A stretch of 64,000 nucleotides of DNA from Microcoleus sp. FACHB-68 (GTDB taxonomy: Bacteria > Cyanobacteriota > Cyanobacteriia > Cyanobacteriales > Oscillatoriaceae): positions 372,001 through 436,000 of the forward strand of contig NZ_JACJOT010000006.1 of NCBI RefSeq assembly GCF_014695715.1, written 5' to 3'. The translations under genes and the position numbers were made by a program. Below, one piece after another: positions 37,091-47,824 of the stretch. Every line of letters starts with the position of its first letter. The stretch's first letter is position 1. The notes beneath the pieces were generated by a model that ran no database searches, had not been told where the DNA came from, and worked only from the letters and a program-made list of their open reading frames with translations.

Positions 37091-37444
37091 ATGAGTACAT
37101 CAATTGACCGCGTTGACTCAGCCTTAGCTGAGCTAGTTCGTTTCAGTTTGCGAGCGTTGGCGTCTAAACCGGCCAGACGTTTGCGGCACTTCTTGGGAAA
37201 AGAATCGCAAGGCGGGACAGAGGAGCGAACCCGCACACTGAGCAGTGCCGGTGCCGGAATTGCCAGCTACGCCGCGCCCCTATCACCCCTAAGAGAACGA
37301 GACACAACCGCCTTGGCAGACTTGTTTGAGCGAGAGGATCTCGATGAAATTGAAGCAGATGTTAGCATTCATCTGCACTGGTTATGGCCTGAGCCTTGTT
37401 GGGAAGAGGAACCGTTGGACTTTTTTTTAGAAGAGTCTTTTTAA
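37091..37444 (+). CDS. Hypothetical protein, probably conserved in cyanobacteria
   Basis: The 117-residue product matches no family that I can name. The first third is basic and helical (DSALAELVRFSLRALASKPARRLRHFLGK). The middle is low complexity. The end is very acidic and aromatic (LFEREDLDEIEADVSIHLHWLWPEP, then WEEEPLDFFLEESF). There is no signal peptide. The strong contrast between ends suggests a small adaptor or regulator, but this is speculation. No ribosome site is obvious. Confidence 0.6.
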   Translation: MSTSIDRVDSALAELVRFSLRALASKPARRLRHFLGKESQGGTEERTRTLSSAGAGIASYAAPLSPLRERDTTALADLFEREDLDEIEADVSIHLHWLWPEPCWEEEPLDFFLEESF

Positions 37445-37524
37445 AGAGGCTAGGAGAGAGGGAGAGAAATACATTTCATCCCTCATCCATAGCGTTCTTG
37501 TGGGCGTAGCTTTGGCCGATTCCC

Positions 37525-38076
37525 CTAAAACGGAATTTCATCAAGGCTAGAATCTGAATCGCTCTCAGCACTGGGCGGCGTCGAGGCGGGACGTGTTGCC
37601 GGCGGTGGAGTTTGGGGATTGGCAGCAGGAGATTGCTGCCATGAGGGCTTTGATTCCCCGCCGGTTGGGGCGTCGCTCCAGCGAGGTGCGGGAGTTGCTG
37701 GAGTCCGTGAACCCAAGGGCACCACGTTGCTAGGGGCAGATGCGGGAGCGGCAGGAGCGGTGAAGTCGGCATTCGCCCCTAGGCTGTGTATCCGTTGAGC
37801 GGTTAACTCAGCGCGTTTTTCCTTAAACCCTTCAGGCCGGTCAATGGTATTCATATTCAACCGGCCTTCAATCACAACCCGATCGCCCTGGTGATAGCGT
37901 TCTTGGATTTCTTGGGCCAGATTTCCCCATCCCACCACCTTCAAGGTTGCCGGTGGATCTTCTGCACGGCTGCCGGGAAACTGCACCAGCATCTCAGCAA
38001 TGGGGATTTGGTTGTCAGGAGTGTAGCGCAATTGCGGATCTTGAATAATTTCCGCCATCAAAATGCAGCTGTTCAT
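37525..38076 (-). CDS. ssb: Single-stranded DNA-binding protein
   Basis: SSB protects single-stranded DNA and recruits repair and replication proteins through its C-terminal tip. The 183-residue protein has an OB fold in residues 1-110 (MNSCILMAEIIQDPQLRYT, VVIEGRLN). A Pro/Ala/Ser-rich linker follows, and then the acidic tip SSLDEIPF, which keeps the DxIPF signature. It resembles the second, shorter SSB type of cyanobacteria. It is 86 bases downstream of the GDP-mannose fusion gene on the same strand. Confidence 0.9.
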   Translation of the reverse strand: MNSCILMAEIIQDPQLRYTPDNQIPIAEMLVQFPGSRAEDPPATLKVVGWGNLAQEIQERYHQGDRVVIEGRLNMNTIDRPEGFKEKRAELTAQRIHSLGANADFTAPAAPASAPSNVVPLGSRTPATPAPRWSDAPTGGESKPSWQQSPAANPQTPPPATRPASTPPSAESDSDSSLDEIPF

Positions 38077-38162
38077 AAACGAGCGTGTTCCTCTTGCAGT
38101 GGCTAGCGATTAACTTTTCTGATACATCAATCCTTACCTCAAGTTTAGTATGGGCTTGCCGG

Positions 38163-40670
38163 TCACGACTCTTGCTCGATAAACACCTGAATGCGGTTGC
38201 GGTAATTCCGCAAGGTTTCATCCACCCATTCTGGACTGTTGCTGTTGGCAAAAATGTGTACCAATGGTTCACCGGCATCGGGCAAAATTAACACCCAATT
38301 ATCCCGAATCCGATCAAAAACCTTCACCCCATCGACTAACTCCAAACTATCCGTTGAGTGGATTTCCACCAGATGGCGCATCAAAGCCCCTTTAATCGTC
38401 CAAGGGCAGCGCATGGTATAGGAGCGATGGACAACGCGGGGCAATTCCGAGCGAATTTGGGCCAGGGAACGCTCTTGCAACCTCAGCATCTCAATTAACT
38501 TGGCAATGCAGAACATCGCATCAAACCCTGGATGCAGTTGCGGGAAAATAAAACCCATCTCGCCACTGCCGCCCAAAACCACATTCGGATTCATCTGACA
38601 CGCCTCCATTAAGGCGGTGGGATTGGCTTTCGTGCGAATCACTCGACCGTCGTGCCGGCGGGCAATTTGCTCAACCGCACTTGAGGTGTGAATCGGCACC
38701 ACCACCGCCGCCCTGGGATTTGCAGTCAAAATCATATTCACCATCATTGCGGTCAGCATTTCCCCACGAATGGGGCTGCCAGATTCATCGACGAGAATGA
38801 GCTGTTCCCCATTGGCAGATACCTGGACGCCAAAATTAGCCCTGAGCGCTTCCACCACATGACCCAGTTGAATGAGCAGGCTCTCCCGGTCGTCTGTAGA
38901 GGGTGCGCTTTGGTTAAGACTGGCATTGAGTACCACTGCATCACAGCCAAATTTGGCCAGCAACTGCGGCAGTACGGCTCCAGAAACCGCATAAACATAG
39001 TCAATGACCACTTTGGCGCGACTGTGGTGAATTGCTTCTGTATTAAGATTCTTTTCAAAGGCCGTGCTGTAAAGATCGATCACTTGACTGGGGTAAGCCA
39101 TGTGGCCGATTTCATGAATCTGTGCCCGCCGGAAGTCTTCTTTGAAATAAGCCCCCTCTATTTTTTTCTCGCGGGCTTTGGTGATATTAATGCCGTTCTC
39201 ATCAAAGAATTCTATCAACAGGGAATCAGCCCGGTCGGGGTGTACGCGCACATGAATGCCACCGGCAACGGATAAGGTGGGCACAACTGTGCGGGTTACA
39301 GGAATCGCTGTGGCTTCTAGGTTTTGGATATTGGTTCCTACAGACATTAAACCGGCAATCAGCGACCGGGAAACCATGCGCGAGATACTGCGCTGATCGC
39401 GGGATACGGCGACATTGGCACCAGGTTTTAAGGTAGAACCGTAGGCGGCTCCTAATTTGACGGCAAATTCTGGGGTGATGTCGATATTGGCGAGTCCAGA
39501 GACGCCCCGCTGGCCAAAAAGATTGCGCTGGGCGGCGTGACCCCAGATTAAGTTGATGTTTAAAGTTGCCCCAGATTCGATATTTTTGCTGGGCCAAACT
39601 CGCACGTTGGGGCTGACTTGCGCTTCTTCTCCGACGCTTGAGAGCGCCCCAACGACGGCACCTTCTAAGACATGAGCACGCCGGTCTACTCGTACTCCTC
39701 TGGCGGTTACACAGGCTCGCAGATGGGCTTCATCGCCGACAATGACGCCATTCCAGATGATGGGGCGCTTGATGTCGGCATCAGCACCGATGGTGACGTT
39801 GTCGCCAATGACGGTGCCGGCATCGATCTGCACACGAGGGCCAATCCGGCAGTTGTTGCCAACCAGCGCCGGCGTTTCAATGTGAGCGGTGGAATCGATA
39901 TAAGTGTTTTGGCCGATCCACAGTCCTACAGAACGCTCTTCGTAGGCAAAATCGAGTTTGACTTTGTTATGCAGGCCATCGTACTGGGCGGAGCGGTAAG
40001 CGTCTAGGTTCCCAACATCACACCAGTAACCTTCTGCAACGTAGCCATACATCGGCTCATTTTGTTCTAAAAGCAAGGGAAACAAATCTTTGGAAAAGTC
40101 GCTTTCTTGATTAGCTGGCAGATATTCTAAAACTTCGGGTTCTAAAATATAGATGCCGGTATTGACGGTATCGGAAAAAATTTCGCTCGTGGAAGGTTTT
40201 TCTAAAAACCGACGAATCCGGCCTTCTTTATCAGTAATCACCACGCCGAATTCAATCGGATTGGGAACGTGGGTCAGAACAATCGTGGCTTTTGACCTCT
40301 TTTGTTTGTGATACTGAATCGCGGCGGCTAAATTAAAGTCGGTGATGCTGTCACCGCTAATAACTAAAAAGGTTTGGTCGAGCAGTTCTGCAATATTCTT
40401 AACGCAGCCGGCAGTTCCTAATGGTTGATCTTCCTCTACGGCGTAGGTCATCTGCACGCCAAAGTCGCTGCCATCTTGGAAGTAGTCACGCATGACATCT
40501 GGCAAATAGTGCAGTGTCGCAATAATTTCTGTAATATTGTGCCTTCTGAGAAGATTGATGATATGTTCAGCAATCGGTCGATTCAGGATAGGCACCATCG
40601 GTTTGGGCAGATCGCAAGTCAGCGGTCTCAGCCGCGTTCCTGAGCCTCCAGCCATTAGCACTGCTCGCAT
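38163..40670 (-). CDS. Mannose-1-phosphate guanylyltransferase/phosphomannomutase fusion
   Basis: This is an 835-residue bifunctional-looking protein common in cyanobacteria. Residues 1-235 are a nucleotidyltransferase ([21 protein letters not shown] at the start, then [12 protein letters not shown]). Residues 250-380 are a left-handed beta-helix of hexapeptide repeats. The remainder is a phosphohexomutase-like domain with a serine loop region [12 protein letters not shown] and GGIHVRVHP. It would link mannose-6-phosphate, mannose-1-phosphate and GDP-mannose. The mutase active-site serine context (S-R-D) differs from the canonical TASHNP, so that half may be weak or regulatory. Confidence 0.87.
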   Translation of the reverse strand: MRAVLMAGGSGTRLRPLTCDLPKPMVPILNRPIAEHIINLLRRHNITEIIATLHYLPDVMRDYFQDGSDFGVQMTYAVEEDQPLGTAGCVKNIAELLDQTFLVISGDSITDFNLAAAIQYHKQKRSKATIVLTHVPNPIEFGVVITDKEGRIRRFLEKPSTSEIFSDTVNTGIYILEPEVLEYLPANQESDFSKDLFPLLLEQNEPMYGYVAEGYWCDVGNLDAYRSAQYDGLHNKVKLDFAYEERSVGLWIGQNTYIDSTAHIETPALVGNNCRIGPRVQIDAGTVIGDNVTIGADADIKRPIIWNGVIVGDEAHLRACVTARGVRVDRRAHVLEGAVVGALSSVGEEAQVSPNVRVWPSKNIESGATLNINLIWGHAAQRNLFGQRGVSGLANIDITPEFAVKLGAAYGSTLKPGANVAVSRDQRSISRMVSRSLIAGLMSVGTNIQNLEATAIPVTRTVVPTLSVAGGIHVRVHPDRADSLLIEFFDENGINITKAREKKIEGAYFKEDFRRAQIHEIGHMAYPSQVIDLYSTAFEKNLNTEAIHHSRAKVVIDYVYAVSGAVLPQLLAKFGCDAVVLNASLNQSAPSTDDRESLLIQLGHVVEALRANFGVQVSANGEQLILVDESGSPIRGEMLTAMMVNMILTANPRAAVVVPIHTSSAVEQIARRHDGRVIRTKANPTALMEACQMNPNVVLGGSGEMGFIFPQLHPGFDAMFCIAKLIEMLRLQERSLAQIRSELPRVVHRSYTMRCPWTIKGALMRHLVEIHSTDSLELVDGVKVFDRIRDNWVLILPDAGEPLVHIFANSNSPEWVDETLRNYRNRIQVFIEQES

Positions 40671-41311
40671 AATTCCTCCTTAGCTGTTTAGCACGCTTCA
40701 TTAAATCGTGGCGAATTCTGCGCGTTCGGATGGTCGATCTCTAGTCTCCATCTGAGGTAGAACTCTAGGCTCCTACTCAGATCCGCTCTTGCCTCAGAAT
40801 AGGTTGGCTTTTACAGCCGCTCCTCAATATAGATTATCGGTTGAATCTACAGCCGTTGTGGGGACGAGATTTTGCCAATGTGTAACAGGATGAATCAGAT
40901 CATGCTTAATCTTTAATATTTATTAAACACCAGTCGGGGTTTACTGTGGCACAGTTGCGCGTTGAAAGCACTAGAGTTGCTGGGCATTGAACAACGCCGA
41001 ACCTTTGTAAAAGGATAGGGCGGTGTAAAGTTTTCCGGTTTGGGAATAAGACCAAGGCAGACGGGTGGGTAAACTGGATAAACTAGAACTGAAGCTAAGC
41101 TTCTTTGAAGGGTCGCTAGAATTCGCTTGTTAGCGTACCTGAACGGAAACAGAAGGCCAGTACCGGCCCGCAGGTCAATCCGCGTAGTCACGCTATTGCA
41201 GCGAAGGGTTTGAGCCGGGTTCGCTGTGATCTACTCTTACCCTAATGGTCAGATTCGGCTTGATGTTTTCAATCTTAATTTCTTTAGTCATTTTGGGAAT
41301 AGATTGTAATT
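40671..41311. other. 641-base divergent spacer
   Basis: A 92-codon minus-strand frame at 40913-41191 has no family features and is not called. The rest is promoter DNA for the two divergent genes. There is no RNA signature that I can see. Confidence 0.5.
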
Positions 41312-41506
41312 ATGGGTCAGTTTATCTTTTTCGCCTTGCTAGTAGGTTATGGAGTGGGGATGTGGAAGTTTTGGAAGGGGTTTGAGCGCACAAATTTTGA
41401 TCGCACGCTACCCAACCGAGTCAGGTTAGCGCTGTTGTGGCCGGTGCTGTGGGCGGCAAATCCGTCCTATCGCAAGAACTTTACTAAGGCACTAAAGGGC
41501 CGGTAA
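41312..41506 (+). CDS. Small hydrophobic hypothetical protein
   Basis: This 64-residue protein has one hydrophobic segment at residues 3-17 and a second weaker one near 42-50, separated by a basic loop (WKFWKGFERTNFDRTLPNR). It has a conserved cyanobacterial look, but I cannot assign a function. It is followed by a methyltransferase gene after 7 bases, so the two are probably co-translated. Confidence 0.75.
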   Translation: MGQFIFFALLVGYGVGMWKFWKGFERTNFDRTLPNRVRLALLWPVLWAANPSYRKNFTKALKGR

Positions 41507-41513
41507 TGAACTG

Positions 41514-42263
41514 ATGTCTAAAAAGCGCGATTTGTCGGTTCAGGGCGGTAAAGATAGTCCGTCGGAACGTTCCTATGATTTCAGCCTGACATCAGATAAC
41601 TGGCAATCTCAATTGTCTCAGGTGGCTTTGCGCTTTAACCGGCAGTATCGAAAAGAACCTTTCGATCTGCCGGCGGAAGTTGAAGCGATGCCGATTTTTC
41701 ACGAGTGGGCTGCCGGTACTTTGCAAGCTAAAATTGTTTCTCCTTTCTGGGAAATTGCCCAACCCCAAAAGAATCAACGCTGCTTGGATATTGGCTGTGG
41801 TGTTAGCTTTTTAATCTATCCGTGGCGCGATTGGGAAGCCTATTTTTACGGCCAGGAAATCAGCACTGTGGCGCGGGAGGCTTTAAATGCCCGTGGCCCC
41901 CAACTTAATTCAAAATTGTTTAAAGGGGTAGAACAAGGGCCGGCGCACCAGTTAAAATACGAGCCGGCTCAGTTTGATTTGGCAATTGCGACGGGTTTTA
42001 GCTGTTATTTCTCTCTGGAATATTGGGATGCGGTGATGGCTGAGGTTAAGCGGGTGCTTAAACCGGGTGGTTTTTTTGTTTTTGATGTGCTTGATCCAGA
42101 GGCACCTTTATCGGAAAATTGGGCGATTTTAGAAACTTATCTGGGGGCTGAAGTGTTTCTTGAACCAGTAGCGGATTGGGAAAAAACGATAAAAGCTGCC
42201 GGTGCTCAGATTGTTAAGCGACAGCCGGGGGAGTTATTTCAATTGTATAAAACTCGATTTTAA
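41514..42263 (+). CDS. SAM-dependent methyltransferase
   Basis: This is a class I methyltransferase of 249 residues. The SAM-binding motif I reads CLDIGCGVSFLIYP, motif II/III is FDLAIATGFSCYF, and VKRVLKPGGFFVFDVLDP is the typical post-motif strand. The substrate is not identifiable. An N-terminal extension of about 75 residues (YDFSLTSDNWQSQLSQVALRF) may be the substrate lid. It probably shares a transcript with the small membrane protein just upstream. Confidence 0.88.
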   Translation: MSKKRDLSVQGGKDSPSERSYDFSLTSDNWQSQLSQVALRFNRQYRKEPFDLPAEVEAMPIFHEWAAGTLQAKIVSPFWEIAQPQKNQRCLDIGCGVSFLIYPWRDWEAYFYGQEISTVAREALNARGPQLNSKLFKGVEQGPAHQLKYEPAQFDLAIATGFSCYFSLEYWDAVMAEVKRVLKPGGFFVFDVLDPEAPLSENWAILETYLGAEVFLEPVADWEKTIKAAGAQIVKRQPGELFQLYKTRF

Positions 42264-42316
42264 GGAGTGCTTTGTTTCTGTGCCGGTGCTAAGGTTTTTG
42301 TCAGGGTTAAGATTTT

Positions 42317-42410
42317 TTAACCGCAGATTCCGCAGGTGAAACCCGAATGTGCTTTGCTCGTCATAGGAGTTCCACCTGCCTCCGCAGATAAACGCAGATG
42401 AATGCAGATG
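42317..42410. repeat. CGCAGATAAA-type interspersed repeat, second copy
   Basis: AACCGCAGATTCCGCAGG and, 50 bases later, CCGCAGATAAACGCAGATGA are of the same family as 6754-6806. The copy reaches into the possible start of cobK, so the downstream ATG is preferred there. Confidence 0.7.
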
Positions 42411-42424
42411 TTTATGATAGTCTG

Positions 42425-43261
42425 ATGTGCCGGCATCATAATGGTCGCATCTGGCTGGTTGGCGGAACTCAAGAAAGTGCGACTCTGGCTAGAATGATTG
42501 CTCAGGAGCAATGGCCTTGTACTGTTTCTGTCACTACAGAAGCCGCTACAGCTTTGTATCCATCAGCACCTCTGTTGCGTGTGCGGGTTGGCAAATTGGA
42601 CGCAATTGAGCTAGCGCAATTTTTGCAAGCCGAGTCAATTTCTGTAATTTTAGATGCTTCCCATCCCTACGCGGTCGAAGTTTCTAAACTCGCTATTGCG
42701 GCTGCTTGTCAATATCAAATTCCTTATTTGCGTTACGAACGCCCAAGGTTAGATTTAATCTCCCGCGCCGATCATCCAAATTTTTCTGATCAGGGTCGGG
42801 AAAATTCCCAAACTTACATTTGCTTAGACAGTTTTGACACGCTGTTAAGAAGTGAAATTTTAACAGGACAGCGAGTGCTGTTAACTGTCGGATACCGGAC
42901 TTTACTTTTATTTCAACCTTGGCAAGATAAATGCACCCTATTTGCCCGGATTTTGCCTTCTGTGCCGGCGCTAGAGGCAGCTTTGGCGGCTGGTTTTACG
43001 CCTGATCGTCTGATTGCACTGCGTCCGCCGATTTCGCTGGATTTGGAGAGATCCCTCTGGCAGCAGTGGCAGATTTCTCTGGTGGTGACAAAGGCATCTG
43101 GGGTTGCCGGTGGTGAGGATGTGAAGCGGATCGTTGCCAGTGAGTTGGGTGTGCCGGTGGTGGTGATAGATAGGCCGGCTATTGAGTATCCGCAACAAAC
43201 GAGTGATGTGGCAACGGCTGTGCAGTTTTGCCGGCAGCATCTTACTCCTTCAAAGTTATAG
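42425..43261 (+). CDS. cobK: Cobalt-precorrin-6A reductase
   Basis: CobK/CbiJ reduces precorrin-6A to 6B with NADPH in the corrin pathway. The protein (278 residues from the ATG at 42425) has GRIWLVGGTQESATLAR at the start. The substrate-binding segment DASHPYAVEVSKLA and the late LVVTKASGVAGGEDVK motif are present. An earlier ATG at 42398 exists, but it lies inside a repeat. The cobalamin gene cobO is 7 kb away. Confidence 0.88.
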   Translation: MCRHHNGRIWLVGGTQESATLARMIAQEQWPCTVSVTTEAATALYPSAPLLRVRVGKLDAIELAQFLQAESISVILDASHPYAVEVSKLAIAAACQYQIPYLRYERPRLDLISRADHPNFSDQGRENSQTYICLDSFDTLLRSEILTGQRVLLTVGYRTLLLFQPWQDKCTLFARILPSVPALEAALAAGFTPDRLIALRPPISLDLERSLWQQWQISLVVTKASGVAGGEDVKRIVASELGVPVVVIDRPAIEYPQQTSDVATAVQFCRQHLTPSKL

Positions 43262-43999
43262 GTATTTTCTTCCCAAAGATGGCAAGTTTAATATTATTTT
43301 TGTTAGATGCCAGATATAAGTTTTATGGTATAATCGCAACGTTATCTCAATTGAGGTTCCAGTCTTGACTGTGTCACACTCAGGCTATAACCTTTGACAG
43401 ATAACCCGTTTAGGGCTGCATCTACTACTCTACAAAATCTAACTGCTCTGAAAGGCTTGACCTTTTTAAAACTTGAACTTTTGCATCTACTCTACAAACG
43501 TTAGGGCAGGTTACTGGACGCGTCCATAATCGACTCAGGCTTTTCTGGTAAAAGCCTTTTTCTTTGCGGATTCCAGGCTTTGAAAATTAGGAATTTATCT
43601 CTAAAGCTCTAATATTTTGCCGGCAAGTGTAAATAATAGTGAACGAGCTGGCAAGCGGTCTTTTCATCGCTTAAAGTTCAAGTTAAGACCCAATTCTATT
43701 TTAAGAATGGCCGAGCTTGGTAGGCTAGTTTAACTCATCAATACTCCTGTTTAAAAGTAAAAAGCCTCAGTATAAACTCGGTTGTTAGCTCAAAAACTAT
43801 CGTTTATAAAGGTAATGAATTTTTGCCCTTTAAACACTGATAAATGTAACAAATTCTTGCTAAGGGAACGTTAGCTTTCATTTGTTAGTCAAAACAGTTA
43901 TAAAAAGTTTCTATTGCCTCTCGATTTGGCCGGAGAGGCGGAATAAGTTTACCCCGATTTAAAGTTAGAACTTTTCATCAGATTTGAGGTGCATCTCTA
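43262..43999. other. 738-base spacer before the RTX/beta-helix gene
   Basis: No gene is supported. The word GCATCTACTCTACAAA appears at 43483-43498 and, with a three-base insertion, at 43418-43436. The leader is AT-rich. A GAGGTG ribosome site precedes the ATG at 44000. Confidence 0.5.
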
Positions 44000-46900
44000 A
44001 TGACTTCTCCAGAACTTGCGGCATTTTCTTCGATTTACGACGAAACCTATTACTTAGGACAAAATCTTGATGTCAAAGCAGCGGTTGATGGGGGTGTTTA
44101 TAGTTCTGGTTGGGAACATTTTTCGTTGCATGGATTGAATGAAAGGCGCAGTCCTAGCGGCGGATTTGATGCAGCTTATTATCTGACGAAAAATGCTGAT
44201 TTTTTAGAAGCATCGAGCCAGAGAGATTTAATTTTAGCGATTCCAGGGGATGATGTGATCCTCGGCTTGGGAGCTAATGATTATATTAATGGAAACCAGG
44301 AAAATGACAAACTCTATGGCAACCAAGGAGATGATATCCTTCACGGGGGTACAGGGAATGATACCTTGCAAGCCGGCCTAGATAATGACCAAGTTTTTGG
44401 CGATCTGGGTCATGATTTCAGCTATGGCGAATTGGGGGATGATACGGTTATCGGCAATGAAGGAAGTGATAGTCTTTTTGGTGATGCCGGCAACGATTAT
44501 TTAAATGGCAATGTAGAGGCAGATAATTTATTGGGCGGTGAAGGAAATGATACCGTGCAAGGAGGGCAAGGGGAAGATAGTTTAAATGGGGATGCCGGCG
44601 ACGATAGTTTATCCGGCGATCTTGGCAATGATACGATTGCCGGCAATCTTGGTGCAGATACCATTGCCGGTGGTTTGGGAAGTGACCTTTTTGTGATTGG
44701 TCAGGGAACCGGCGGCCCTGCTGTCGCGAATGCTGATTTTATCACAGATTTTGTCAATAACGAAGATTTAATTAAGTTAATTGAACCCTTGACCTTTGAG
44801 GATCTCAATATTGTTCAAGAGACAGTTGAAAACGTCCCTAATATCATTATTCAAGACAAACTCACCGGCGAGTATTTGGCAGTATTAAAGGGCATTGACG
44901 CAGACCAAATTAGCCCGAATGATTTTATCTTTACACCCAAGCCGCTTCCTGAAGTCTTCCCACCTGGTTACTATGTCTCGCCTGCCGGTTCTGATGAAAA
45001 CCCCGGCACTCCTGAAGAACCTTTCCAAACGATTCAAAAAGCTGCCACCGTTGCTCAAGCTGGAGATACTGTTTACATCAGAACCGGCACCTATCGAGAA
45101 AAAATAACTCCCGCTAATTCTGGAACGGCTGAGCAACCCATTGTTTTTAAACCCTACAAAGATGAAGAAGTCATTGTGAGTGGGGCAGACTTAGTAACCA
45201 ATTGGAATTTACATGAAGGAAATATTTATAAAGCGCCCATGAATGGGGATTTGGGTGAAGGCAATAACCAAATTTTTGTGAATGGGCAAATGATGGTAGA
45301 AGCCCGATGGCCAAATATTGATAAAAATCCCGCTGAAGTGACTCGGTTAGATAATGCCGTTTCAGATACGGGAACTGTTAGTAATCCGAACGCGCCGAGA
45401 GATGCGATAATCACCGGCACTTATACAGATTCAGATTTAACGCAGTTGGCTAACTTCTGGAATGGCGCAAAAATTAATTTTGTTCCCGGTTTAAATTGGC
45501 ACCCGCAAACGGGAGATGTCACCAGTTCTGCACCGGGTACAATCAATTTTGACTTTAAATGGGGCGCTGCTGAATTTTATAAACCTCAAGAATCTAATTA
45601 CTATTATCTATGGGGTAGCTATTCGGCTTTAGATACCGCTAAAGAGTGGTTTTATGATCCCAACTCCACGACCCTGTATCTCTGGGCACCTAATAACGGA
45701 GATCCGGCAATCTCTACCGTTGAAGCCAAAGCAAGAATTACGGCTTTTGAATTAAGAGATAAATCTCATATCACGATTGAAGGCATTGATATTTTTGGGG
45801 CAAATATCAATACCAACCAAAATAGCAGCCACATCCTTTTAGATAAAATTGATGTGAAGTATGGTTCCCACTCTCAAGTTATTCCGGGTTTATATCTTGT
45901 CGGCACTCCCAGTATCAGAATAGCTGGTAATTATAACGAAATTCGCAATAGCCACATCGCCTACAGTTATGATAGTGGCGTCAGAATTGACAAAAACAGT
46001 ATTGGCACTAAAATCTCCAATTCTGTTATTCACGATACCGCTTATGCCGGCTTAGATGCTGCGCCCATTATGGCCGCCGGCACCCAAACTCAGATCGTCA
46101 ATAATACCTTGTTTAACAATGGCGCAACACCCCTGATTAATCTCAGGGATCTGGATAACGTCAGCGTTATGTATAACGAAGCCTATAATGGCGGATTACA
46201 ACTTTCTGATAATGGGGGAATTCTCGCCTTTAAAACAGATGGAAAAGGCAGTCAGATCGCTTACAACGCTGTCCACGACATCAAATCTCTGTTAAATTAC
46301 GATTTGAGTTACTATGGTGGACCCGGAATTTATCTGGATGAATCTTACAATTTTAATGTGCATCACAATGTTGTTTGGGAAGCCTCTTCAGAAGGACTCG
46401 CTTTAAGACCTCGAAGTTCTGGTATCAGTGATCCGGCAATCTTTAACAACATCTACAACAATACGTTTGATGATTCAATCTGGTTCCAACCCACCGGCAA
46501 CACATTTGCCGGCACTGTTCTAAAAAACAATGTTTATTCAGAATTGAGCAGAACCAAACCAAGAGCTGATATCATATTTGAAAACAACATTGTTGCTGCT
46601 GAAACCGATCCAAAATATATCGCGCCGGCAACCCGAAATTATCAACTACAAGGCACTTCTTCTGCCATTGATGCCGGCCAAATTCTACCTCCTTTCACCG
46701 ATGGTTTTGCCGGTGATGCCCCTGATATTGGAGCCTTTGAAAGTGGCCAACCGGCGTTTATTTCTGGGGCAGTTATTTTAGAAGAAAATATCCCCGCGTT
46801 AAAACTCACCTTCAATGAACCTGTAGATGGCAAAGTTTCTGGGACAATAACCGGCTTACCCATTGGCAGAAAACTCCCCGGAAACTTTAAGTTAAAAATT

Positions 46901-47104
46901 GGCACCTCAGAAGCGAGTGGCAACTTCTTCTCAAGTTATATTGATCCCGTGACACATCTATCCACAGTTGTATTTACAGATGTCGAAATTGGCTCGCAAA
47001 CAGGCAGCCCACTCGCTTTTGCTCAAATTGGCACCGGCACACCCATTTCCACCCGTCAACGGCTAACTATCCCTGTCGTGTCAACTTCTGTGGAGAATCC
47101 TTAA
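44000..47104 (+). CDS. RTX repeat and parallel beta-helix protein
   Basis: The 1034-residue protein joins three parts. Residues 1-75 hold a cyanobacterial YLGQNLDVKAAVDGG...SGWEHF motif pair. Residues 80-235 are Ca-binding RTX nonapeptides (GNQGDDILHGGTGND and similar, about ten copies). Residues 330-930 begin YYVSPAGSDENPGTPEEPF, the DUF1565 entry of right-handed beta-helix proteins, and continue with NNxxxN stacks typical of alginate or pectin lyases and epimerases. There is no signal peptide, which suits type I export through a TolC duct. It could be a polysaccharide lyase, epimerase or adhesin. Catalytic residues were not identified. Confidence 0.85.
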   Translation: MTSPELAAFSSIYDETYYLGQNLDVKAAVDGGVYSSGWEHFSLHGLNERRSPSGGFDAAYYLTKNADFLEASSQRDLILAIPGDDVILGLGANDYINGNQENDKLYGNQGDDILHGGTGNDTLQAGLDNDQVFGDLGHDFSYGELGDDTVIGNEGSDSLFGDAGNDYLNGNVEADNLLGGEGNDTVQGGQGEDSLNGDAGDDSLSGDLGNDTIAGNLGADTIAGGLGSDLFVIGQGTGGPAVANADFITDFVNNEDLIKLIEPLTFEDLNIVQETVENVPNIIIQDKLTGEYLAVLKGIDADQISPNDFIFTPKPLPEVFPPGYYVSPAGSDENPGTPEEPFQTIQKAATVAQAGDTVYIRTGTYREKITPANSGTAEQPIVFKPYKDEEVIVSGADLVTNWNLHEGNIYKAPMNGDLGEGNNQIFVNGQMMVEARWPNIDKNPAEVTRLDNAVSDTGTVSNPNAPRDAIITGTYTDSDLTQLANFWNGAKINFVPGLNWHPQTGDVTSSAPGTINFDFKWGAAEFYKPQESNYYYLWGSYSALDTAKEWFYDPNSTTLYLWAPNNGDPAISTVEAKARITAFELRDKSHITIEGIDIFGANINTNQNSSHILLDKIDVKYGSHSQVIPGLYLVGTPSIRIAGNYNEIRNSHIAYSYDSGVRIDKNSIGTKISNSVIHDTAYAGLDAAPIMAAGTQTQIVNNTLFNNGATPLINLRDLDNVSVMYNEAYNGGLQLSDNGGILAFKTDGKGSQIAYNAVHDIKSLLNYDLSYYGGPGIYLDESYNFNVHHNVVWEASSEGLALRPRSSGISDPAIFNNIYNNTFDDSIWFQPTGNTFAGTVLKNNVYSELSRTKPRADIIFENNIVAAETDPKYIAPATRNYQLQGTSSAIDAGQILPPFTDGFAGDAPDIGAFESGQPAFISGAVILEENIPALKLTFNEPVDGKVSGTITGLPIGRKLPGNFKLKIGTSEASGNFFSSYIDPVTHLSTVVFTDVEIGSQTGSPLAFAQIGTGTPISTRQRLTIPVVSTSVENP

Positions 47105-47824
47105 TAGGGCATGGAAGAAGAGAGGGCAGGAATTTGTTGCAGTCATGATAGAAAATCTGCACATAATTGATCTGCCCTTTCGCTTTTTCTAAGCTACATA
47201 TCTGCCATTAATGCAGAGAAACCTATTCAATGACTGGTAGCAGTTTAAAAACGAATTTGTAAAAGCATCTTGTGCAGCAGCCGGTTTTGTCAAAATAACC
47301 GCCCTTTATAAGCAAGCTCAACAAACGAATTCCTGGGTGTGCCGGCTGAAATTCAGTGAGCAAAACAACCGTATGGTTATCACCCTATTTCCCGCCTGAA
47401 AAGGTTCGGTGATTGCACTCTCCCCTCCTCACCCAGTTCACAATCGCTCGTTCATCATAGAAATAAGGGGGTTTTGCGCTGAGAGAAAATAAGTCTCAGA
47501 TAAAGAAGAGGCAGGCGCGATCGTAGTTTCTTAAATTTTGGGAAAGCTTGAGAATATCAGACTTGAGAAAGAACCGTGGGGTATTTACGGGAGTCTACAA
47601 TTGGAATAACATAGAGAAAAGTAAACTCATACCGAGTTCGACTTAAAGATACTCTCAGTATTTATGGTCTGTTGCCAGGGGGGTTGGCCCTAGGTTCGTG
47701 CCGATCGCTAGCCCTAAACGAGAGAGCTTATAGAAGCTGCAACCGACTAAACCGCGAGTTCCTGCCCATTAGAGCAGGCAGGTGAATAATAGTTTGTTAT
47801 ACGTTAGGGAGTCACGAGTCACCC
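47105..47824. other. 720-base spacer and probable long leader of the sigma gene
   Basis: No gene is supported; minus-strand frames are shadows. A small hairpin (CCTGCC/GGCAGG, 47762-47783) lies 41 bases before the sigma-factor ATG. AGGGAG sits about 15 bases from the ATG. Confidence 0.5.

Noticed and set aside
40913-41191. 92-codon minus-strand frame
   Set aside because: No family motif, no ribosome site and unusual composition; it sits in a divergent promoter spacer.
44240-44700. Regular tandem DNA repeats that could be read as a CRISPR or minisatellite
   Set aside because: They are in frame and encode RTX GGxGxDxLx nonapeptides; spacing is 27 bases with no distinct spacers.
47105-47824. 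Riboswitch or small RNA in the long leader of the sigma gene
   Set aside because: Only a short 6-base hairpin was found; no known motif could be recognised by eye.
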